A DNA stretch of 37,104 nucleotides. Source: an uncultured Bacteroidota bacterium (GTDB taxonomy: Bacteria > Bacteroidota > Bacteroidia > Bacteroidales > CAIWKO01). The stretch spans positions 1-37,104 of the forward strand of contig CALGYY010000142.1 of assembly GCA_937934705.1 (NCBI GenBank), read 5' to 3'. The notes under the pieces are model-generated. The model saw only the letters and a list, made by a program, of their open reading frames with translations, made no database searches and was not told the DNA's origin. A program made the translations under genes and the position numbers. Below are positions 32,225-37,104 of the stretch, piece after piece; within the stretch, counting starts at the first letter, position 1, and the number at the start of each line of letters is the position of its first letter.

Positions 32225-33211
32225 ATGCTGATCCGCCTGTTCCGGTCTCATCAGAATGCACAGCTTCTGGCTTTGGTGCTCGGAATTCTGCTTCTGTGGG
32301 GCGACGCATTCATCCGTCTCCGACCGGCAGAAACAGGCAGTGATCTTGCACCCCTTTATGCATTGCTCTTTTCCTGGTCCTTCAGCTTCCCCTGGCTCAG
32401 CTCCCTGCTGGCCGTTATTATGCTTGTTGCTCAGGCGCTGCTGCTGAACCAGATCCTGACCGACGAAGGACTGGCCCAACGGAATTCCTTTCTGCCCGCG
32501 ATTTTAATGATCATGTTGCTGAGCTATCACCCGGGACTTCTTTGTCTTCACCCGGCCATTCCTGCCAGTTTCCTGCTGATCCTTGCCATGAGAATGATGC
32601 TTAAAGCACGTCAGCATGAAAAAGCCTATCAGGAGGTCTTTTCAGCAGCCCTGTTGTTAAGCCTGTCGGCTCTGATCAACATTTACTATCTGACCCTGCT
32701 TCCCATGATTTGGATATTTCTGATCATCAATCAGTCTTATCACTGGCGTGATTGGGTGATCAGCATCCTGGGGCTGATTACGCCTTTCGTATACCTGGCC
32801 TTTTTTTATTTCATGGATGATTCCCTTCTGCAGGTCATTCAGTCATACGGATTGGTTTTCATGGATCTGAGTTGGCCGCAACGGATTTCCGGTATGAGTA
32901 CAGCAGAGTGGGTAGTGCAGGGCACCCTGACTTTTTTTCTGCTGTTGGCTTTTGTGCGGCAGATCAGTCGGGCGTCTGAAAAAGTGATCAGCCTGCGCCG
33001 CGCATATATGATGATCAACTGGATGTTGCTGATGGCTTTGATCAGTGTCACCATGAACACAAAGCAATGGGTTCTTACCGGCAGTATAATCATGGTCCCG
33101 GCCGTTATCACGTTCACCAACTGGATACAAAGTTCCCGGAAAACCAGGTGGCAGGAGCTTTTTATGTGGCTGATACTGGCAGGGATAGCCGCTCTGAAAA
33201 TCCTCCTGTGA
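32225..33211 (+). CDS. polytopic membrane protein, DUF6427-like
   Basis: A 328-aa protein with about nine or ten hydrophobic helices distributed over its whole length, for example LLALVLGILLLWGDAFI, ILMIMLLSYHPGLL, LLPMIWIFLIINQ and LLLLAFVRQI, and a short basic C-terminal stretch before the last helix. It begins 2 bp after purD. The arrangement (a membrane protein directly after purD in Bacteroidota) and the N-terminal pattern (MLIRLFRSHQN followed by a helix) recall DUF6427, which I assign by memory rather than a search. The role is unknown. It is probably co-transcribed with purD; purQ follows with its own -7 element. Confidence 0.75.
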   Translation: MLIRLFRSHQNAQLLALVLGILLLWGDAFIRLRPAETGSDLAPLYALLFSWSFSFPWLSSLLAVIMLVAQALLLNQILTDEGLAQRNSFLPAILMIMLLSYHPGLLCLHPAIPASFLLILAMRMMLKARQHEKAYQEVFSAALLLSLSALINIYYLTLLPMIWIFLIINQSYHWRDWVISILGLITPFVYLAFFYFMDDSLLQVIQSYGLVFMDLSWPQRISGMSTAEWVVQGTLTFFLLLAFVRQISRASEKVISLRRAYMMINWMLLMALISVTMNTKQWVLTGSIIMVPAVITFTNWIQSSRKTRWQELFMWLILAGIAALKILL

Positions 33212-33252
33212 ACAATATGCTGCCTTTTCAGGGGGAATTTTAACAGAAAGTA

Positions 33253-33260
33253 TAAATTTG
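33253..33260 (+). promoter_or_regulatory. -7 promoter element of purQ
   Basis: TAAATTTG matches TAnnTTTG, 27 bp before ATG 33288. Confidence 0.5.
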
Positions 33261-33287
33261 CAGCACCATTCACCCAATTCCCGAACT

Positions 33288-33992
33288 ATGAAATTCGGCG
33301 TTGTAATTTTTCCAGGCTCCAACTGTGATCACGATATGATCTACGCACTTAAGAATATCCTGAAGCAGGAAGTGGTCAGACTCTGGCACAAGGATACCGA
33401 CCTTCAGAACTGTGATTTCATCTTTCTGCCGGGCGGTTTCTCTTATGGGGATTACCTCAGATCAGGAGCCATCGCACGTTTCAGCCCGATTATGGAGAGC
33501 GTGATAGCCTTTGCCGGAAAGGGAGGTTATCTGATGGGTATCTGTAATGGTTTCCAGATCCTTTGTGAAGCACGTCTCCTCCCGGGAGCCTTGTTGCACA
33601 ATACCAATCAGAAGTTTATTTGTCGTAACACCTTCATCAAACCGGTGAGCAGGAAGGCGCTTCCTGTACAGAATTGCCCCGACGGGAAGGTGCTCAATAT
33701 CCCCATTGCCCACGGCGAAGGACGGTTTCACTCCGATGAACATACCCTGAAGGAAATGGAAGCAAACGGGCAGATCCTTTTCAGGTATTGTGATGCAGAC
33801 GGCAACATTACACCGGAGAGTAATCCCAATGGGTCTGTCAGCAACATTGCAGGGATTTGCAATAAGGAGATGAACGTTTTCGGTATGATGCCTCATCCGG
33901 AGCGTGCGGCTGACAGGGAGTTATCAAATACCGACGGCCGGTATATCCTTGAATCCATACTGACGGGTTTACAGACTAAGGTCAGGGTTTGA
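33288..33992 (+). CDS. purQ: phosphoribosylformylglycinamidine synthase subunit I
   Basis: Glutaminase subunit that feeds ammonia to PurL in purine synthesis. The 234-aa size and start MKFGVVIFPGSNCDHD are typical of the small PurQ that works with separate PurL and PurS. The class I amidotransferase triad is complete: nucleophile Cys86 in GICNGFQIL, His203 and Glu205 in MMPHPERA. LPGGFSYGDYLR forms the oxyanion strand region. ATG 33288 was chosen since the homologous sequence starts there; an upstream TTG lies within the promoter element. The last bases overlap the TTG start of a glycosyltransferase gene. Confidence 0.95.
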   Translation: MKFGVVIFPGSNCDHDMIYALKNILKQEVVRLWHKDTDLQNCDFIFLPGGFSYGDYLRSGAIARFSPIMESVIAFAGKGGYLMGICNGFQILCEARLLPGALLHNTNQKFICRNTFIKPVSRKALPVQNCPDGKVLNIPIAHGEGRFHSDEHTLKEMEANGQILFRYCDADGNITPESNPNGSVSNIAGICNKEMNVFGMMPHPERAADRELSNTDGRYILESILTGLQTKVRV

Positions 33993-35086
33993 AACGAATT
34001 CTATTCCTCGCGGCACACCGGCCGGGAAGGTCACCCGGACAGCGTTTCAGGTTTGAGCAATATCTGCCGGCCCTGGAAGCCAGAGGCTTTTCTTGTGATA
34101 TTTCCTACCTTCTGCGGGAGCATGATGATCGTCATTTCTACAGCAAAGGAAGGTATTTCCGCAAGTTTCTGATCTTTTTGCGCACCCTGAGGATCCGCCT
34201 GCGCGACCTCCGCAGGGCTAAGGGATATGATGTCATATTCCTCTATCGTGAAGCCGTCATGTTCGGGAGCACATGGTTCGAGAGACGCTTAAGAAGAAAG
34301 GGCATCCCCATGGTGGTTGATTTTGATGATGCCGTCTGGCTCCCCGATGTGTCGGAAGGCAACCGCCGCCTGGCCTGGATGAAGCGACCGTCGAAGATCA
34401 GTGATATCGTCGCACTCTGTGATCTGGTGATCACAGGAAATGAATACCTGGCGTCATATGCCCGGAATTACAACGCACACACGCTTGTCATCCCCACGAC
34501 CATTAATATGGCCGAATACCGGCCTGTGAGTGTAAAAAAGGAGAGGATCTGCATCGGCTGGACCGGATCCATCACCACCCTGCGTCATCTGGAATCGGCC
34601 CTGCCCGTGCTTCTGAAACTGCAGGAGCGCTTCGGAGACCAGCTTGAATTCAGAGTGATTGCAGATAAGGAATGGAAACATTCCGGACTCAGAACAGAGT
34701 TTATCCGCTGGAGAAGGGAAACAGAAACCGAAGACCTCTCGGCGATGGATATCGGAATCATGCCTCTTCCTGATGATGAATGGACGCGTGGAAAATGCGG
34801 TTTTAAAGGTTTACAGTATATGGCCCTGGGTATTCCTGCTGTCATGTCGCCCGTGGGAGTCAATACAGAAATTATCACCGACGGGCAGAACGGCTTTCTC
34901 GCTGCCAATGAAGAGGAGTGGCTGGATAAGCTCAGTCGCCTGATTCGTGATGCGGCTCTCCGCAAAAAACTTGGTGATGCGGGCCGAAGCACTGTTGCCG
35001 GGCGTTATTCTTTCGAAGCCTGGCGGGATCGCTATGTGGAGCTGTTTGAGACCCTCACCAGGACGGATGAGAAAAGAAGAAGGTGA
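33989..35086 (+). CDS. glycosyltransferase, GT4 (GT-B fold)
   Basis: A 365-aa protein similar to family 4 glycosyltransferases, which move a sugar from a nucleotide donor to glycans or lipids at the membrane. The N-terminal Rossmann half includes a basic surface stretch (about residues 50-80) of the kind that docks to the membrane, and DFDDAVWLPD. The C-terminal half has GWTGSITTLRHLES, a donor-site region KCGFKGLQYMALGIPAVMSPVG, and the E-x7-E-like VNTEIITDGQNGFLA. The only good start is TTG 33989, which overlaps the purQ stop (TTGA), so translation is probably coupled to purQ. Acceptor and sugar cannot be inferred. No signal peptide. Confidence 0.85.
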   Translation: MKRILFLAAHRPGRSPGQRFRFEQYLPALEARGFSCDISYLLREHDDRHFYSKGRYFRKFLIFLRTLRIRLRDLRRAKGYDVIFLYREAVMFGSTWFERRLRRKGIPMVVDFDDAVWLPDVSEGNRRLAWMKRPSKISDIVALCDLVITGNEYLASYARNYNAHTLVIPTTINMAEYRPVSVKKERICIGWTGSITTLRHLESALPVLLKLQERFGDQLEFRVIADKEWKHSGLRTEFIRWRRETETEDLSAMDIGIMPLPDDEWTRGKCGFKGLQYMALGIPAVMSPVGVNTEIITDGQNGFLAANEEEWLDKLSRLIRDAALRKKLGDAGRSTVAGRYSFEAWRDRYVELFETLTRTDEKRRR

Positions 35087-35098
35087 TGTGAAATTGAC

Positions 35099-35106
35099 TA
35101 TATTTA
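35099..35106 (+). promoter_or_regulatory. near-consensus -7 element of the FGE-like gene
   Basis: TATATTTA, one base off TAnnTTTG, 20 bp before ATG 35127. Confidence 0.35.
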
Positions 35107-35126
35107 CATTTCCAATTCTGTAAGAT

Positions 35127-36050
35127 ATGAGTTTGCGTACCTGGTGGCGTCGTATTATGGTCTTTGTGACCATCCCTGTATTCATGCTCCTGTGTTTTTC
35201 AGCAGGGAGGGCTGATATTGCCAGGGAACATGACGCACTCAACGGACCACCCGACAGCATCTTCACCGATACCCTTCACGGGGTGCCATTTACCATGGTG
35301 CTTGTGAAAGGCGGAAATTTTCTGATGGGAAGTCCCAAAACAGAGCGCAACCGTTACATCGACGAGACCCAGCACAGGGTCACGCTGGATGATTATTATA
35401 TCGGACAAACGGAAGTCAGCATCGCTCAGTACCTCACTTTTGTGACTGCGACCCGCTCTAATCACCCGGAATGGCTGGAGGAAGGAAATACATACAACAT
35501 TCACTCGGGCGTGGTGGACAGCTCGTACTATTTGCTCAAGGGGATGTCGCCCGACAATGGGAATTATCCTGTGACCGGGGTTTCGTGGAGAAACGCCCTG
35601 GCTTTCTGCGAATGGCTGAGCGACGAAACAGGTCGTGATTACAGGCTGCCCACAGAGGCTGAATGGGAATACGCGGCAAGGGGCGGACAAAAAAGCCGCG
35701 GGACGCTTTATTCAGGAAGCGATGATATCAACGAGGTGGCCTGGTATAGCGGCAACAGCAACAATACGACACATCCTGTGGCTCAGCTCAAACCCAATGA
35801 GCTGGGACTGTATGATATGACGGGAAATGTGTGGGAGTGGTGCCTGGACTATTACGGGGATTACGGCAAGGCTCCTGCTGTTAACCCGGAAGGGCCGGCT
35901 TCCGGCACTTATCGTGTAGATCGCGGCTGTGCATGGAGTACCTTTCCCGAACGTTGTCGAATTGCCTATCGTTTGGATGATGGCCCCGATCTGAGAGACT
36001 TCAACCTGGGATTCCGCATCGCCTGCAGCCTGAAAAGCGGCAGGGAGTAG
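35127..36050 (+). CDS. secreted formylglycine-generating-enzyme-like (SUMF1) domain protein
   Basis: A 307-aa protein with an N-terminal hydrophobic export signal (IMVFVTIPVFMLLCFSAG). The SUMF1/FGE-sulfatase fold is clear: GGNFLMGSP, then YYIGQTEVSIAQYLTF, PVTGVSWRNALAFCEWLS, RLPTEAEWEYAARGG, GLYDMTGNVWEWC and LGFRIA. In true FGE a Cys pair near the end oxidises sulfatase Cys. Here the matching stretch reads RGCAWSTFPERCRIAYR, with two Cys but not in the FGE spacing (CxxxxC), so enzyme activity is doubtful. Many Bacteroidota SUMF1-like proteins act in lipoprotein, gliding (GldJ/GldK-like) or binding roles. It lies 40 bp after the glycosyltransferase gene. Confidence 0.85.
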   Translation: MSLRTWWRRIMVFVTIPVFMLLCFSAGRADIAREHDALNGPPDSIFTDTLHGVPFTMVLVKGGNFLMGSPKTERNRYIDETQHRVTLDDYYIGQTEVSIAQYLTFVTATRSNHPEWLEEGNTYNIHSGVVDSSYYLLKGMSPDNGNYPVTGVSWRNALAFCEWLSDETGRDYRLPTEAEWEYAARGGQKSRGTLYSGSDDINEVAWYSGNSNNTTHPVAQLKPNELGLYDMTGNVWEWCLDYYGDYGKAPAVNPEGPASGTYRVDRGCAWSTFPERCRIAYRLDDGPDLRDFNLGFRIACSLKSGRE

Positions 36051-36084
36051 GCTGCAACACCTCACAGCAGAGCACCTTACCACA

Positions 36085-37104
36085 TCATTCCAGAAATCTG
36101 TTGATCATCTCCCAGGGCCTGATCTTCTCCAGCTGCAGGGTAAAGCGGATATTCTGCCAGTAATTCTTGCTGTATAAACGGTTCACCGACTGCAGGTCTT
36201 TTGATGCGGCCAGGGGAAAGCTGAGCTCGCAGATGCCGCGAAGCAGGATCACTTTTATACCGGCATCATACAGAAATACCTCGCTCGTACCCGGAAGCCG
36301 GCCGGCGTCCGCATAGGTGCCTGCATCCAGGTACAGGCGCAGGGGTAATCTTCCGGGAAGGGGCGATTCAATGTTGAAGGACCAGAGCCATTCCCAGGTC
36401 TGCCCCAGTGGGGTGAAATAGTGGAATCCTCCGCCTTTGTATGCGAACTGCTGCGACCACATACCCTTGTTTTCGCTGCGACCGGCAAAAACATGATCAT
36501 ACATAATATCCTGATATCCTTCATCTCCGCTCAGCCTGAAACGGAAATCCAGCGGGGAAGCAGGATCACTCCACAAAAATGTACCGAAGAACATGCGGAT
36601 ATCCATGCCTTTACGGGCATTGTAAGGGATGCGCAAACGTCCTTCTGCCGACAATCTCAGCAGATGGTCACCCTGCTGTACACTCAGGTTCCCGCTGAAA
36701 GGCGCGGACTTGCGGGCATTCGAGATGCTGTACCGAAGTTCGTTGAGATAATACTGCTGGCCGGTTTTCACTGCATCATAGCCTTCACCCGCAGGCCTGG
36801 CACGATACACGATCTGATCGCGGAATACCTGGGTATTCTGCAGCAAGATCTCATGTCTCAGCCACGACAGGGGTTTGCGCGGTCTGAGATTCAGGATCAG
36901 GGCAGCAGATGCACGCCGAAAGTCAAGCATCTGCGGACTGTCGTTCCAGTGAAAACGCTGAAAAGCCATCCTGAACTGTAACTGCCGTAACCAGGACCAA
37001 TCCGGGTGAACCCGCAGATTCAGTTGTGCGAGTCCGGTCAGCGAGCGGCTGCCAAAAGCGTACATGGGAACGGGGGAATGGTAGGTGATGAAACCGCCTT
37101 TTTT
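36085..37104 (-). CDS. outer-membrane-type beta-rich protein, 3' end only
   Basis: The frame is open through the right edge of the window (residues KKGGFITYHSPVPM precede the first in-window Met at 37065), so only the last 340 or so residues are visible. They are rich in alternating hydrophobic/polar strands with many aromatics (LRLYLDAGTYADAG, WQNIRFTLQLEKI), like an outer-membrane barrel or C-terminal beta region. The end, WEMINRFLE, does not carry the usual terminal Phe. A C-terminal region of a membrane-attached M1-type metallopeptidase is one possibility from memory; no catalytic motif is in view. It converges with the FGE-like gene, with a 34-bp gap and no obvious terminator. Confidence 0.7.
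   Translation of the reverse strand, partial: KKGGFITYHSPVPMYAFGSRSLTGLAQLNLRVHPDWSWLRQLQFRMAFQRFHWNDSPQMLDFRRASAALILNLRPRKPLSWLRHEILLQNTQVFRDQIVYRARPAGEGYDAVKTGQQYYLNELRYSISNARKSAPFSGNLSVQQGDHLLRLSAEGRLRIPYNARKGMDIRMFFGTFLWSDPASPLDFRFRLSGDEGYQDIMYDHVFAGRSENKGMWSQQFAYKGGGFHYFTPLGQTWEWLWSFNIESPLPGRLPLRLYLDAGTYADAGRLPGTSEVFLYDAGIKVILLRGICELSFPLAASKDLQSVNRLYSKNYWQNIRFTLQLEKIRPWEMINRFLE

Overview
The window looks like a chromosomal segment of a Bacteroidota (Bacteroidetes), probably an anaerobic, uncultured Bacteroidales-like lineage. The grounds are: the Bacteroidota-type -7 element TAnnTTTG ahead of several genes, no obvious Shine-Dalgarno sequences, a GldM-type (type IX secretion/gliding) domain, a single-chain pyruvate:ferredoxin oxidoreductase, a Bacteroidota purD/DUF6427-like pair, and lipoproteins with LxxC lipoboxes. 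No rRNA, tRNA or CRISPR array was seen. Strain or species cannot be named from the sequence.

Layout. (1) 1-4.3 kb is an AT-richer, decaying accessory stretch. A complete IS4-family insertion sequence (379-1685, 9-bp target duplication) sits in what reads as a decayed Ser/Thr protein kinase gene, whose C-lobe remnant runs up to a polytopic membrane protein. A zinc-ribbon membrane protein and a frameshifted small membrane-protein gene on the minus strand follow. (2) 4.3-8.8 kb holds an acidic protein of unknown function, a secreted WD40-caspase fusion (His833/Cys883) and, 50 bp downstream, a secreted protein made only of the GldM C-terminal domains. (3) LpxH (lipid A synthesis) converges with two adjacent minus-strand paralogues (920 and 682 aa). 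These share a novel-looking N-terminal domain, prealbumin-like beta-sandwich repeats, one transmembrane helix, and different C-terminal modules (one is DUF2135/YfaP-like). They are separated by a repeat-filled spacer and followed on the same strand by mutS. (4) 17.6-25.9 kb is mostly housekeeping: a TrmH/SpoU RNA methyltransferase, a probably highly expressed OmpA-like/TPR lipoprotein, deoxynucleoside kinase overlapping folK, SppA, a cluster of GC-rich palindromes, a beta-propeller-like secreted protein, a TonB-C-like small protein and an e(P4)-type acid phosphatase lipoprotein. (5) 25.9-30.9 kb has nifJ-type PFOR divergent from a dihydroorotate dehydrogenase-like protein that lacks the class 1A catalytic Cys. 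(6) 30.9-36.1 kb is a plus-strand run of purD, a DUF6427-like membrane protein, purQ, a GT4 glycosyltransferase and a formylglycine-generating-enzyme-like protein. The window closes inside an outer-membrane-type protein on the minus strand.

The most unusual content lies in 1-15 kb. A kinase remnant, zinc-ribbon and polytopic membrane proteins, a secreted WD40-caspase, a detached GldM C-domain and the paralogous membrane-spanning pair cluster together. Whether they form one system is a hypothesis; the individual domain calls are firmer. Several rho-independent terminators were placed by eye, including one orphan minus-strand terminator at 8773-8800 that implies an unannotated short transcript.
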